Source of the DNA: Acetilactobacillus jinshanensis
Lineage (GTDB): Bacteria > Bacillota > Bacilli > Lactobacillales > Lactobacillaceae
Assembly (NCBI RefSeq): GCF_004359375.1
Contig: NZ_CP034726.1
Location: forward strand, 1,054,001-1,118,000
Length of the DNA stretch: 64,000 bases
Direction of reading: 5' to 3'
Position numbers and translations under genes: made by a program. How positions within the stretch are numbered: the stretch's first letter is position 1; each line of letters opens with the position of its first letter. Below are positions 18,143 through 26,574 of the stretch, one piece after another. The notes under the pieces were generated by a model. That model saw only the letters and a program-made list of their open reading frames with translations, had not been told where the DNA came from and searched no databases.

Positions 18143-18382
18143 TTATTTATTCGGCTTAACTAATGTGCCAACGCACTTTAACCATTTTAAGACCTTAGTC
18201 TTATGCGGGGCGTGCTGAATGGCTTCGCTTAAGTCCGTTCCTGGCTTATGGCCATGGTGACTGCCCGTAGCCCATTGTTTAACGTGGGTGACGTCATAGA
18301 TCTTGCCATTAACGGCAACGTACATTTCAGGTTTGTCTTTACCGTTGTAATGCTTTAATTGAGCGGGGGTTAAACGTAACAT
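18143..18382 (-). CDS. cytochrome b5-like haem/steroid-binding domain protein, 79 aa
   Basis: A single compact Cyt-b5 domain: YVAVNGKIYDVT, a Trp-Gly-His-His segment (WATGSHHGHKPGTDLSEAI) and a C-terminal VGTLV strand. This matches the short single-domain proteins found across Firmicutes. Whether haem is bound is unclear, since only some ligand histidines can be aligned. It has an AGGAG site upstream (AAAGGAGC, about 10 nt), stands alone and is cytosolic. Confidence 0.75.
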   Translation of the reverse strand: MLRLTPAQLKHYNGKDKPEMYVAVNGKIYDVTHVKQWATGSHHGHKPGTDLSEAIQHAPHKTKVLKWLKCVGTLVKPNK

Positions 18383-18427
18383 ATAAAAGCTCCTTTAATC
18401 GTTAATAGTATTACATCTTAAAATTAG

Positions 18428-18458
18428 GCAAAAAGAAAAGCCAGTCAAAAGACTGACT
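18428..18458 (-). terminator. terminator of the tRNA-His/tRNA-Gln unit
   Basis: On the minus strand, GTCAGTC-TTTT-GACTGGC is followed by TTTTCTTTTT. Confidence 0.7.
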
Positions 18459-18476
18459 TACTTTAAAATAACCAAT

Positions 18477-18547
18477 TGGGCTAGCTGGGTTCGAACCAGC
18501 GCATCTCGGGATCAAAACCCGATGCCTTACCACTTGGCTATAGCCCA
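18477..18547 (-). tRNA. tRNA-Gln (UUG)
   Basis: Seven-base acceptor stem TGGGCTA / TAGCCCA, T-loop GGTTCGAACC and anticodon loop TTTTGAT with anticodon TTG. No CCA is encoded. It is transcribed after tRNA-His. Confidence 0.95.
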
Positions 18548-18556
18548 ATAACAAAG

Positions 18557-18631
18557 GGCCGTGTGTGGGACTCGAACCCACGCGTGCACGGGCCACAACC
18601 GTGTGTGTTGACCAACTTCACCAACACAGCC
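18557..18631 (-). tRNA. tRNA-His (GUG)
   Basis: Anticodon loop TTGTGGC with anticodon GTG. The acceptor stem can be extended to eight pairs by a 5' G opposite C73, the identity mark of tRNA-His. T-loop GGTTCGAGTCC. Confidence 0.95.
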
Positions 18632-18666
18632 ATAATGTTATCAGCGATATCTCGTTGACATTTATT

Positions 18667-18694
18667 ATCTTACCGCATCTACAGTATTTGTCAA
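18667..18694 (-). promoter_or_regulatory. promoter of the tRNA-His/tRNA-Gln unit
   Basis: On the minus strand TTGACA (18694-18689), 16-bp spacer, TAAGAT (18672-18667), about 35 nt ahead of tRNA-His. Confidence 0.75.
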
Positions 18695-18772
18695 ATCAGG
18701 GCAATCCGCAATTTATAAATTCATGGGTTCGTAGTATTATTAGGGTAGCTGAATAAATAGAAAGGGATTTAA

Positions 18773-18952
18773 ATGCAAGATCCAAAATTTACCTCACAAA
18801 GTTTATTAGCAATTGCGTTTGTAATGTGGGTTTTAACCGCATTATTCTGGCTCATTTATCTTTATAAGAGTCATAACGGAATTATTTTACCCATCGTCAT
18901 CACCATCTTTGCGGTATGCACTACGGGAATGTATTTAAACGAAACTAAGTAA
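18773..18952 (+). CDS. small membrane protein, 59 aa
   Basis: The ATG at 18773 follows GAAAGGGATTTAA. Two hydrophobic segments (about residues 11-30 and 38-53) are separated by a short Lys/His loop, giving a two-pass hairpin protein with both ends on the same side. No family is recognised. It sits between the divergent tRNA promoter and proC. Confidence 0.65.
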   Translation: MQDPKFTSQSLLAIAFVMWVLTALFWLIYLYKSHNGIILPIVITIFAVCTTGMYLNETK

Positions 18953-19058
18953 TATGTTTTGATAAATTGATGCATGCATATTAACATACTAAGTACGTGT
19001 TTATCACAAATTTTAATCGGATAAGAATTTCAACTTGAATTAAGGAGTCGAATTTTTT

Positions 19059-19835
19059 ATGAAAATCGGTATTCTCGGTGTCGGTAACATGGGCAAGGCC
19101 ATCATTGAAGGTCTTAAAAACGTGTACGACGCTAAAGATATCTACGCAATGAATCCAGTTAATCCAAAGGTAGCGGCTTTTCAATCTAAGATTGGTTTTA
19201 ATTTATACAGCCAATATGTAGATTTAGAAAAGAACCATTTGGATGTTTTGATCGTAACAACACCTGCTCCGATTACGGTTCAGATTTTAAGTCACTTTAC
19301 TGATTTATCATCTGACACCATTATTATTTCGGCAGCAGCTGGTGTTAAGATCGTTTCGCTTAAACAGGCATTACCGAATAACCCGATCGCTGAGATTATT
19401 CCTAATATCCCGGTAACGGTTAATCGTGGGACAATTGGTGCCACCCTAAGTGATTTAACCGAAAAACAGCAGGAAGTCACCGTGAAGTTACTCAGTTCGT
19501 TGGGTGACGTCATTCCGGTTCACGAATATCAGTTGCCGATCATCGGCACTTTAAGTGGTTGTGGTCCGGCATTTGTTGATGTCTTCATGGATGCCATGGG
19601 GGATGCGGCCGTTGAAAACGGCTTGAACCGTCACATTGCTCATAAGGTCATCGCTAGCATGGTTGCCGGTAGTGGTAGCATGCTTTATCAGTCTAACCAT
19701 GGCCCAGCCTATTTAAAGGACTTGGTTACTTCTCCTGGTGGCTCTACCATTAAAGGTGTCAACATGCTGGAACGCTGTAATTTCCGCCGAGCGGTCATTG
19801 ACGCCGTTAATAAAGCAAATGACTATAATCGATAA
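19059..19835 (+). CDS. proC: pyrroline-5-carboxylate reductase
   Basis: Last step of proline synthesis, reducing pyrroline-5-carboxylate with NAD(P)H. The N-terminal Rossmann motif is GILGVGNMGKAI, and the C-terminal dimerisation and signature region is DLVTSPGGSTIKGVNMLE. At 258 aa it is normal. A TAAGGAG site sits 10 nt before the ATG. It is followed 21 bp later by lemA, possibly in one transcript. Confidence 0.93.
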   Translation: MKIGILGVGNMGKAIIEGLKNVYDAKDIYAMNPVNPKVAAFQSKIGFNLYSQYVDLEKNHLDVLIVTTPAPITVQILSHFTDLSSDTIIISAAAGVKIVSLKQALPNNPIAEIIPNIPVTVNRGTIGATLSDLTEKQQEVTVKLLSSLGDVIPVHEYQLPIIGTLSGCGPAFVDVFMDAMGDAAVENGLNRHIAHKVIASMVAGSGSMLYQSNHGPAYLKDLVTSPGGSTIKGVNMLERCNFRRAVIDAVNKANDYNR

Positions 19836-19856
19836 TTTATTTTGAGGTGATTAATC

Positions 19857-20441
19857 ATGGTAATTGGAATTATTATTGCCATCGTAGTAATTATTATTTT
19901 AGCCTGGGTCCTAATCTATAACCGATTAGTTCATGCTCAGACCGATACGGATAACGCCTGGAGCCAGATCGATGTTCAGCTTCAGCGACGTAACGATTTA
20001 ATTCCTAACTTAGTCAACACCGTTAAGGGTTACGCTAATTATGAAAGTAATACCTTACAAAAGGTTATTAAGTATCGTGGTCAGATGGTTCACATCGATC
20101 CAAATAGCAGTAAATCAGGTGTTACTCGTCAGCAGATGATGAACATCAGTAATCAGTTGACCGGTGCTTTAAAGAGTTTATTCGCCGTTAGTGAACGTTA
20201 CCCAGATTTAAAAGCTAACGAAAACTTTAAGCAGTTAATGGCTGAATTAACCAACACTGAAAACAAAATTGCTTATGCTCGTCAGCTATACAATCAAGTC
20301 ATTGCTCGTTACAACGCTATGATCCGGACTTTCCCGAACAACTTAGTTGCTGGTAGTAAATTTACTAAACGTGACTACTTAAAGGCTCCGGAAAGCGCTA
20401 AAGCCGTTCCGAACGTTCATTTCGGTGACTTCAAGAATTAA
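19857..20441 (+). CDS. lemA: LemA family protein
   Basis: Membrane-anchored helical bundle protein. An N-terminal transmembrane helix (residues 2-24) is followed by the family signature NAWSQIDVQLQRRNDLIPNLVNTVKGYANYE and a C-terminal helical domain with YNAMIRTFPNN. At 194 aa it has the usual size. The direct neighbour is htpX, a pairing that is common in lactobacilli; the molecular role of LemA is not established. Confidence 0.93.
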   Translation: MVIGIIIAIVVIIILAWVLIYNRLVHAQTDTDNAWSQIDVQLQRRNDLIPNLVNTVKGYANYESNTLQKVIKYRGQMVHIDPNSSKSGVTRQQMMNISNQLTGALKSLFAVSERYPDLKANENFKQLMAELTNTENKIAYARQLYNQVIARYNAMIRTFPNNLVAGSKFTKRDYLKAPESAKAVPNVHFGDFKN

Positions 20442-20506
20442 ACTAATTACAGAATAAAACTAGGTCGTAGTGATGGCTACGGCTTTTCTTTTTAGGAAGT
20501 GATATC

Positions 20507-21469
20507 GTGCTATTTGATCAGATTCGATCCAATAAACGTAAGACCGTCTTGATCATGATCTGTTTTTTACTAATCGTTGATCTTTTCGGAGGCCTCGTTG
20601 GCTGGTTCGTCGGTGCTAACTCTGGTGAAGGGAGTACCGGAATCGTTCAGACGATTATTAAGGCTTGCCTTTGGACATTCGTGATTTGCGTCATTTACAT
20701 TCTCATCATGATGAGTCAGTCGATTAACGTTGTGATGGCGATGAACCACGGTCAGGAGATCAAGAGTGAGAAGCAAGCACCGGTCTTGTGGAATGCTGTT
20801 TCGAACATGGCAATTGCCGCTAATTTACCGATGCCAAGGGTCTTCATTATTAAGGATCCATCACCCAACGCGTTTTCGACCGGTAATAGCCCCAAAAATT
20901 CGGCAATCGGAGCCACGACGGGGCTATTGAATATGATGGACCAGTACGAAGTCGAAGGCGTTATCGGCCACGAAATGAGCCATATTAAAGACCGTGATAC
21001 CGAAGTTGAAACGGTTGGGGTTGCTTTGACCGCTTTATTTGCTTTTCTAGGTGGCTTCCTTTGGCGAATTACCTGGGATGCCAGCTGGTTTGACTGGGGT
21101 GACGATGACGATCGGGATGACAATGATAGTCATGGTGTCTTGATCGTGATTGGGCTTGGTTTGGCCGTCCTTAGTTGGATCTGTTCCGGTTTGAGTTACT
21201 TAGGTCAAATGGCTTTATCTCGAAACCGAGAATACTTAGCCGACGCCGGTAGTGTTGATTTAACCCGTAATCCGGACGAAATCATTCGAGCTTTAAAAGC
21301 TTTAAGGCATCGACCGTCGATGAAAGCGGCTAACCCTGCCAGTAATTCGTTATTCATCGTTAATCCGCATAAGCCGAAACATCATTGGTCAATCGCCAAT
21401 CTCTTTGATACTCATCCACCGTTGGATAAAAGGATCGAACGATTGGAACGCATGAAGTACCAGGAGTGA
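20507..21469 (+). CDS. htpX: HtpX, membrane zinc metalloprotease (M48B)
   Basis: Quality-control protease of the cytoplasmic membrane that cuts misfolded membrane proteins. The zinc motif is HEMSH (EGVIGHEMSHIKD), with the third ligand Glu in NREYLADAGS. There are four hydrophobic segments, two N-terminal and two flanking an Asp-rich loop (WGDDDDRDDNDS). The GTG start follows AGGAAGTGATATC. At 320 aa it is complete, and the operon with lemA suggests shared membrane-stress expression. Confidence 0.94.
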   Translation: MLFDQIRSNKRKTVLIMICFLLIVDLFGGLVGWFVGANSGEGSTGIVQTIIKACLWTFVICVIYILIMMSQSINVVMAMNHGQEIKSEKQAPVLWNAVSNMAIAANLPMPRVFIIKDPSPNAFSTGNSPKNSAIGATTGLLNMMDQYEVEGVIGHEMSHIKDRDTEVETVGVALTALFAFLGGFLWRITWDASWFDWGDDDDRDDNDSHGVLIVIGLGLAVLSWICSGLSYLGQMALSRNREYLADAGSVDLTRNPDEIIRALKALRHRPSMKAANPASNSLFIVNPHKPKHHWSIANLFDTHPPLDKRIERLERMKYQE

Positions 21470-21487
21470 TTTAATCAAATAGTAAGT

Positions 21488-21543
21488 AAAAAATACTCGA
21501 TAGTTATCGGATGTTAAATCTAATGATTATCGAGTATTTTTAT
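21488..21543 (+). terminator. terminator after htpX
   Basis: AAATACTCGATA pairs with TATCGAGTATTT, then TTATT. Confidence 0.75.
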
Positions 21544-21614
21544 TCTTCTCTTATCGGAATTTCTCTTAAAAACAAATTTTATAGAGAGATTAACTATCTA
21601 TTTTTATTTAATTT

Positions 21615-21815
21615 TCATAGCTGGTTCATTGAGTCTGAAATGTTGGTGATTACTTTTTCAACGTGATTTGTGTTGTCTGTCTTATTATGAGGATTACTAA
21701 GGCCTAACAGGTCGTCTGCCAAATTTTCAGCGGACAGCATATAGCTGAACGGTTTCTTGATCATAAATAGGGCAACAACAATGAGTAATAAGAATCCAGC
21801 CAGCATAATTTCCAC
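21615..21815 (-). CDS. small membrane-anchored protein, 66 aa
   Basis: One N-terminal transmembrane helix (about residues 4-20) and a polar Asn/Asp-rich tail. The GTG at 21815 is 10 nt from AAAGGA; the next ATG is too far from that site. Function unknown. Confidence 0.55.
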   Translation of the reverse strand: MEIMLAGFLLLIVVALFMIKKPFSYMLSAENLADDLLGLSNPHNKTDNTNHVEKVITNISDSMNQL

Positions 21816-21956
21816 GATTAATCAATCCTTTCAGAAGGTCTTTTAATTATATGGCCTTATTATATCAATATAAATTAACTTTATCATTATATTTTGCTAA
21901 ATTAACGATAAAAGTATAGATATATTAAAACAAATTAAATTAATTTAATAATTATG

Positions 21957-21984
21957 TTGACAATAAACGAATAACGTATATAAT
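21957..21984 (+). promoter_or_regulatory. promoter of two-peptide operon A
   Basis: TTGACA (21957-21962), 16-bp spacer, TATAAT (21979-21984). The preceding ATTATG is also found before the operon B promoter, so the promoters are homologous. Confidence 0.8.
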
Positions 21985-22057
21985 CATAATTGTAAAGAGA
22001 AATATGAATCTAGTTGATAGATGCATATGAAAAGCTCTTTAGAAGGAGGCTACTCCA

Positions 22058-22189
22058 ATGCAAAAGACTAAACATATTCATCATGTCCATGTGGGCATGA
22101 GTGAAATTGTAAATTCATTATTTATTGATCGTCAATCTTGTATTTGGAAGTTGTCCCGAAGTCTAGAAGTCGGGATGACGAATAGCTAA
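22058..22189 (+). CDS. operon A first peptide, 43 aa
   Basis: The ATG at 22058 follows AGAAGGAGG. The peptide starts MQKTKHIHHVHVG and has one Cys (residue 28) in SCIWK. It is paralogous to the 39-aa peptide at 26307: both begin [MV]QKTxH and share an I-x-x-S...C[IV]xK pattern. The site GGAG is followed by a 4-nt loop and CTCC, a mini-hairpin that would hide the ribosome binding site and that is conserved in operon B. Function unknown. Confidence 0.6.
   Translation: MQKTKHIHHVHVGMSEIVNSLFIDRQSCIWKLSRSLEVGMTNS
22154..22175 (+). promoter_or_regulatory. intercistronic hairpin of operon A
   Basis: TCCCGA pairs with TCGGGA over a 10-nt loop, between the two peptide genes just before the second ribosome binding site. 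An unrelated sequence forms a hairpin at the same place in operon B (26392-26417). Confidence 0.5.
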
Positions 22190-22201
22190 GGAGATTTTAT
22201 T

Positions 22202-22408
22202 ATGATGAACACGTTAGAACTATCTAAGAAGTGGTTTGCTAAAGGTGCGATGAACTTATCTAAGTTCTCTGCTATGTTCCGTTCATCTATGATGAATAAA
22301 CCAAAGATGTTTGACGACTTTGCTGGTAATCGATTAATTAATGATAAAGTCGCCTTGCCCCTTGGTCCAACCACGTTAAAGTCTCTGGACGCTTCATTAA
22401 AGTCTTGA
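22202..22408 (+). CDS. operon A second peptide, 68 aa
   Basis: ATGATG start, with TAAGGAG about 9 nt upstream of the first ATG. The product is a cationic peptide with an amphipathic N-terminal half (LSKKWFAKGAMNLSKF). It sits 12 bp after the first peptide gene. A hairpin (AAGTCT / AGACTT, 22400-22420) wraps the stop codon, as in operon B. No known bacteriocin leader (double Gly) or signal peptide is present. Function unknown. Confidence 0.6.
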   Translation: MMNTLELSKKWFAKGAMNLSKFSAMFRSSMMNKPKMFDDFAGNRLINDKVALPLGPTTLKSLDASLKS

Positions 22409-22487
22409 AATGTAAGACTTTCCGCCAATCCGATAATCGTAAATGTTCACTTATCGAAATTATTGATCCCGTTCATAAATGAAACAA

Positions 22488-22533
22488 AAATCCAGTTCTA
22501 ATCTAATTTTGGATTAGAGCTGGATTTTTTGTT
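22488..22533 (+). terminator. terminator of operon A
   Basis: AATCCAGTTCTAATC pairs with GATTAGAGCTGGATT, followed by TTTTT. Confidence 0.85.
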
Positions 22534-22549
22534 TTGCTTGAAGATTAAA

Positions 22550-22867
22550 TTATTTAGTAATCTTTTTGATGAAGTCTAAAGCTTTTTGACGACTTGGATT
22601 TTCGCTGTCTAAGCGGAATTCTTCGTTGTGTAAAGCCTGCATAGCTTCACTGTTTAAGAATTTAACGATCTGGTCACGTTTAGATGCGTCTAAAGCTGCG
22701 ACCAAGGTTAAGAATACGTTTAAACTTTCGTAAAGACCAACGTCATAGTTCATGTGACGACTGGTGAATAACGGGTTGATCTTTGGATCTAGATGATGCT
22801 GATCCAAGTAACCCTTGATGATGGGCATGAATTGACTGCCCTTTGGACTAGTTGGTTGTGCTTCCAT
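22550..22867 (-). CDS. hypothetical protein, 105 aa
   Basis: Soluble helical protein, family unknown. GAGGAG lies about 12 nt before the ATG. It is convergent with operon A and could share its terminator. It is 66 bp from the amino acid transporter gene on the same strand. Confidence 0.55.
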   Translation of the reverse strand: MEAQPTSPKGSQFMPIIKGYLDQHHLDPKINPLFTSRHMNYDVGLYESLNVFLTLVAALDASKRDQIVKFLNSEAMQALHNEEFRLDSENPSRQKALDFIKKITK

Positions 22868-22933
22868 ACTATAGTTTCACTCCTCTAGATTGGATACTTT
22901 AATTATAACTGATTTGCGTATCCTTTCACAATC

Positions 22934-24367
22934 CTAGACGTTGCCTGAAATGGCAATTTGCCCCGTTACCAAGGCGTATACACCAAAGATTGCGGTAATT
23001 ACGATTAATATTGCGACCCAGCGTTCCCAGGTCTTAAAGACCTTTTGTCTATGATTATCATGCTTCTGTAAGTACACGTAACAGGGAATGCCTAACGCGA
23101 ATAGCCATGCCGATAATAGCCAATAAGTAAGGCCCGTTGCGTAGACAATCCATGCGGAATAGGTCGAAGCAATAATCCCAATTATGATGTTGCGGGTTCG
23201 GTGATTAGTGTGATCACCAATCAATGAATATTTAAGCTGATAAACTGCCGAGAAGGTGTACGGAATCATGACCATTGAACTCGCAATTGAATACATGAAA
23301 TTGTAGGCACGTGGTGTAATTAAGAAGCTAAACATGAAGATTTCCACGCAAACGTCGGTAATGATTAACGAATTAATCGGTGAGTTATGGTGATTCGTTT
23401 TACTGAACAGTTTTGGGAAAGTGCCATGGATCGAAGCAATGTAAGGAACATGACCGGCAAACATTGTCCAGTCTAGCAGGGCACTCACTAAGGCGACCAC
23501 AATTCCGGCATTAATGACGATGGCTCCCCAGGGGCCAACCAATTGCTTTAGAATCGATGCCATGGCTGGTTGTCTGAGATGAGATAACTGTAAACGACTC
23601 ATGACCCCAAACGATAGCAATGTCATAAGCATGTACAGTAGGATCATTGAACTGATGCCTAGGATCGTGGCTAAGCCAACGTCTTTTCGGTGCTTAGCTC
23701 TTCCGGAAAAGATCACGGCACCTTCAATTCCGGTAAAGGTCCAGACCATGACTAGCATGGTACTTTTAACCTGGCGCATGACATCACCGAACTGAAATTT
23801 TCCGGTAGGTGTATACCAGAAATCATGCTCAAAAATATGTAGTTTGAACGATAGGAAAACGATAATCAAGAATAAGATGATTGGAATAATCTTCGCAATT
23901 GTCACGACGATGTTAACGAAGGATGCCGATTTAATCCCGTGCAGGATCATAAAATGGCATCCCCACAGCATAATTGACCCCAGAATAATCGACGGCCAAT
24001 TTTGGCCGTTACCAAAGACCGGTAAGAAATAGCCTAGGGCACTCATACATAGAGTAATATAACCAACGTTACCTAACCAAGCTGATAGCCAGTACCCCCA
24101 AGCGGCATTAAAGCCCATGTATTTACCAAATCCAGCTTCAGCATAGCTATAAATTCCAGCGTTTAGATCCGGACGCTTAGTTACTAGATTCTGAAAGCAC
24201 AGGGCTAAACTGCCCATTCCGATTCCAGTGATTAACCAACTGATGGAGACGGCACCTGCACCGGCTCCTGTTGCGACATCGTGCATTAGATTAAAGATTC
24301 CACCAGCGATGATCGATCCAATCACCAGACAGGTGAGTTCCGTTAATCCGAGGCGATTACTTTTCAT
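22934..24367 (-). CDS. APC-superfamily amino acid antiporter (basic amino acid/polyamine type)
   Basis: A 477-aa membrane protein with about 12-13 transmembrane helices. The first helix carries GSIIAGGIFN, the unwound substrate-site motif of APC transporters, and WTFTGIEGAVIFSGRA matches the family's helix-6 region. Closest in style to arginine/ornithine antiporters of the ArcD group, although no arginine deiminase genes are present in the window. It is divergent from the NADH oxidase gene at 24570. The exact substrate is not determined. Confidence 0.85.
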   Translation of the reverse strand: MKSNRLGLTELTCLVIGSIIAGGIFNLMHDVATGAGAGAVSISWLITGIGMGSLALCFQNLVTKRPDLNAGIYSYAEAGFGKYMGFNAAWGYWLSAWLGNVGYITLCMSALGYFLPVFGNGQNWPSIILGSIMLWGCHFMILHGIKSASFVNIVVTIAKIIPIILFLIIVFLSFKLHIFEHDFWYTPTGKFQFGDVMRQVKSTMLVMVWTFTGIEGAVIFSGRAKHRKDVGLATILGISSMILLYMLMTLLSFGVMSRLQLSHLRQPAMASILKQLVGPWGAIVINAGIVVALVSALLDWTMFAGHVPYIASIHGTFPKLFSKTNHHNSPINSLIITDVCVEIFMFSFLITPRAYNFMYSIASSMVMIPYTFSAVYQLKYSLIGDHTNHRTRNIIIGIIASTYSAWIVYATGLTYWLLSAWLFALGIPCYVYLQKHDNHRQKVFKTWERWVAILIVITAIFGVYALVTGQIAISGNV

Positions 24368-24569
24368 TATAAACAGGTCATTCCTTTATTCTCGACAGAT
24401 TTTGAAACATTCGTTATTTTAACATTATTCAATGGGTATTAACGAGGGTGAATTTAAATCATTCCCGAAATAATCAAGTCAAATATAATATCCACGGAGC
24501 GAGAATTTGTTAAAATGATAATGAAGTTAGAATGAGTTTAATCTAGAAAGCAAAAAGAAGGTTACTGTT

Positions 24570-25928
24570 ATGAAATTTATCGTTGTTGGATCATCACATG
24601 GTGGTTACGAAGCAGTCCGTCAGATTTTAATGAGTAAACCTGACGCTGACATTCAATGGTACGAAAAGACCAACTTTATTTCATTCCTATCTTGTGGGAT
24701 GCAGACCTATTTAGAAGGAATTGCTAAGCACGTTAATTCTATTAGTTATGCCACCCCTGAATGGGCCAAAAAACACGGTGTCCACGTCTTCATTCAGCAG
24801 GAAATCACTAAGATTGATCCAAAGGCTCATAAAGTTCACGTTGTTGATCATAAGACTGGCAAAGAACGTGACGAATCTTATGATAAACTGATCTTAAGCT
24901 GTGGTGCCGATCCTAACAAGTTACCTGTACCAGGTAGTAATTTGAAAGGTATCTACGCAATGCGTGGTCGTGACTGGGCCATTAAGCTTAAAGAAGCAAC
25001 CGTTAACCCAGCAATTAAGAACGTTGCCATCATCGGTGGTGGTTACATTGGTATCGAAGCTGCCGAAGTCTTCGCTAAGGCTGGTATGCACGTTACCTTG
25101 ATTGACCGCAACAAGCGGCTTTTAGGTAACTACTTGGATCATGAATACACCGGGATGTTAACTGACGAAATGGAAACCCATAACGTTAACGTTCAGATGG
25201 AACAATCCGCGGCCAAGTTTATCGGTAAAAACGGCCACGTTACTGCCGTTAAATCTGAAATGGGTACTTACCCAGCTGACTTAGTTATTGAATCCGCTGG
25301 TATTAAGCCAAATACCAAGTGGTTAAAAGGTGTTGTTGACTTAACTCCACGTGGCTTAGTTAAAGTTGACGATTACATGCAGACTAGTCAGCCTGACATC
25401 TACTGTGTTGGTGATGCAACTACCGTTCGTTATGCACCGACGGGTAAGACCGCTCGAATTGCTTTAGCCACTAACGCTCGTCGTGGTGGCCGTTTTGCCG
25501 TTATGAACGCTTTAGGTGCTCACAAGAAAGTTCCTGCAGTTTCTGGTTCCAGTGCATTACATGTCTTCAGTTACCAATTTGCATCAACCGGTGTTAAGCA
25601 GGACAGCGCTGCTCACTTTGGCATTAACGCTAAGTCAACTTTCGTTGTTGATACTTATCGTCCAAAGTTCGTACCAAACAAAGCAGGTAACGCCAAGGTT
25701 TACTTCAAGTTAACTTACGATCCACAGACGATGCGTGTCTTAGGTGGCCAGGTAATGTCCAAGATGAACGAAACTGGCGACATCAACGTCATTTCATTAG
25801 CTATTCAGCAGCACTTAACCGTCATGGACTTAGCTTACTGTGACTTCTTCTTCCAGCCAGGCTTTGACCGTCCATGGAACATCTTGAACGTGGTTGCTCA
25901 AAAAGCTTTACGTGAAAATAATAAGTAA
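24570..25928 (+). CDS. FAD-dependent NADH oxidase / CoA-disulfide reductase family, paralog 1
   Basis: Class II flavoprotein disulfide reductase fold: N-terminal FAD motif VVGSSHGGYEA, redox Cys42 in SFLSCGMQ, the NAD motif VAIIGGGYIGIEAAE, FAD motif DIYCVGDATTV and the C-terminal dimerisation domain. Such enzymes in lactobacilli reduce O2 to water with NADH and so regenerate NAD. At 452 aa it is complete. The second paralog is at 40608; this one is more divergent at the N-terminus (SSHGG rather than the usual CTHAG). An AGAAGG site lies 9 nt upstream of the ATG. Confidence 0.88.
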   Translation: MKFIVVGSSHGGYEAVRQILMSKPDADIQWYEKTNFISFLSCGMQTYLEGIAKHVNSISYATPEWAKKHGVHVFIQQEITKIDPKAHKVHVVDHKTGKERDESYDKLILSCGADPNKLPVPGSNLKGIYAMRGRDWAIKLKEATVNPAIKNVAIIGGGYIGIEAAEVFAKAGMHVTLIDRNKRLLGNYLDHEYTGMLTDEMETHNVNVQMEQSAAKFIGKNGHVTAVKSEMGTYPADLVIESAGIKPNTKWLKGVVDLTPRGLVKVDDYMQTSQPDIYCVGDATTVRYAPTGKTARIALATNARRGGRFAVMNALGAHKKVPAVSGSSALHVFSYQFASTGVKQDSAAHFGINAKSTFVVDTYRPKFVPNKAGNAKVYFKLTYDPQTMRVLGGQVMSKMNETGDINVISLAIQQHLTVMDLAYCDFFFQPGFDRPWNILNVVAQKALRENNK

Positions 25929-26210
25929 AGGTCGTTAATTAACTTAATTTTGAACACATCGCAGATGCTGAAACGAACATCATTAGGAATCCAAAGTCAT
26001 GTACAGTTAATAATGTCTGGTGAGGTAAGCATGTATTAGTAATTGTTATTATTATGTTGCTTAGTTTGTTAGGCGTTCAAAAGGCACTCACCCATAGTTG
26101 GTCGAGTGCCTTTTTTGGTACTGTATTTAATGAATAAAGGAACTAAAAGTAATCATTATATTAAATACTTTCTGTTTATTAAACTAATTTAAAATATTTT
26201 ATATATTATG
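25929..26210. other. non-coding stretch before operon B
   Basis: No reading frame is supported. It contains a terminator (26079-26116) and AT-rich sequence leading into the operon B promoter. The stretch free of coding sequence extends to the GTG at 26307. Confidence 0.5.
26079..26116 (+). terminator. strong terminator
   Basis: AAAAGGCACTC pairs with GAGTGCCTTTTTT around a 14-nt loop. It lies 150 bp after the NADH oxidase gene. Confidence 0.8.
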
Positions 26211-26239
26211 TTGACAAAACTATAAATAAGTTATATAAC
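26211..26239 (+). promoter_or_regulatory. promoter of two-peptide operon B
   Basis: TTGACA (26211-26216), 17-bp spacer, TATAAC (26234-26239), preceded by ATTATG as in operon A. Confidence 0.75.
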
Positions 26240-26306
26240 ATAACCGTAAGCTGAAATCGGGGTTGACTAGATTTCACTTACGAGATCCATAAAGGAGATG
26301 GCTCCA

Positions 26307-26426
26307 GTGCAAAAGACAGAACATATGCCCGTCCGAAAGGACAAAGACGCGATTTTAAGTTCAATTTCATGTAATGATTTTTGTGTTCGGAAGCCAGTCC
26401 GCTACAGCGGGGTGGCTGATCAGTAA
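26307..26426 (+). CDS. operon B first peptide, 39 aa
   Basis: GTG start after AAAGGAG. The peptide begins VQKTEHMPV and has Cys22 and Cys26. It is paralogous to the 43-aa peptide at 22058 (see there). The ribosome binding site again lies in a mini-hairpin, GGAG-ATGG-CTCC (26294-26305), with the same stem but a different loop from operon A. Confidence 0.55.
   Translation: MQKTEHMPVRKDKDAILSSISCNDFCVRKPVRYSGVADQ
26392..26417 (+). promoter_or_regulatory. intercistronic hairpin of operon B
   Basis: AGCCA-GT-CCGC pairs with GCGG-GG-TGGCT over the loop TACA. It occupies the same position as the operon A hairpin, with a different sequence. Confidence 0.5.
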
Positions 26427-26439
26427 GGAGTTGAGTATT

Positions 26440-26574
26440 ATGTTAAAGAATAATGCTTTGTTAAACGGTACGTCTTCATTAGCACGAGCTTCTGCGTCAG
26501 CGTTCGGCAACGCATCCATTAAGGAACGATTGCTGATCGGCGGCAAACAGATGCTCGCTGGTGGGGCCGTCTAA
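26440..26574 (+). CDS. operon B second peptide, 44 aa
   Basis: The ATG at 26440 follows TAAGGAG by 9 nt. An in-frame upstream ATG at 26374 overlaps the first peptide gene and has no site, so I reject it. The peptide is Ala/Ser/Leu/Gly-rich and cationic (ASASAFGNASIKERLLIGGKQ) and ends GGAV. A hairpin CTAACT / AGTTAG (26571-26588) covers the stop, matching operon A. Function unknown. Confidence 0.55.
   Translation: MLKNNALLNGTSSLARASASAFGNASIKERLLIGGKQMLAGGAV

Noticed and set aside
22186-22428. 80-codon frame on the minus strand opposite the operon A second peptide
   Set aside because: It has no ribosome binding site, overlaps the whole second peptide gene and reads into the operon's own stem; operon A has the promoter and terminator.
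26374-26574. 66-codon version of the operon B second peptide
   Set aside because: The upstream ATG lies inside the first peptide gene and intercistronic hairpin; the ATG at 26440 has the ribosome binding site.
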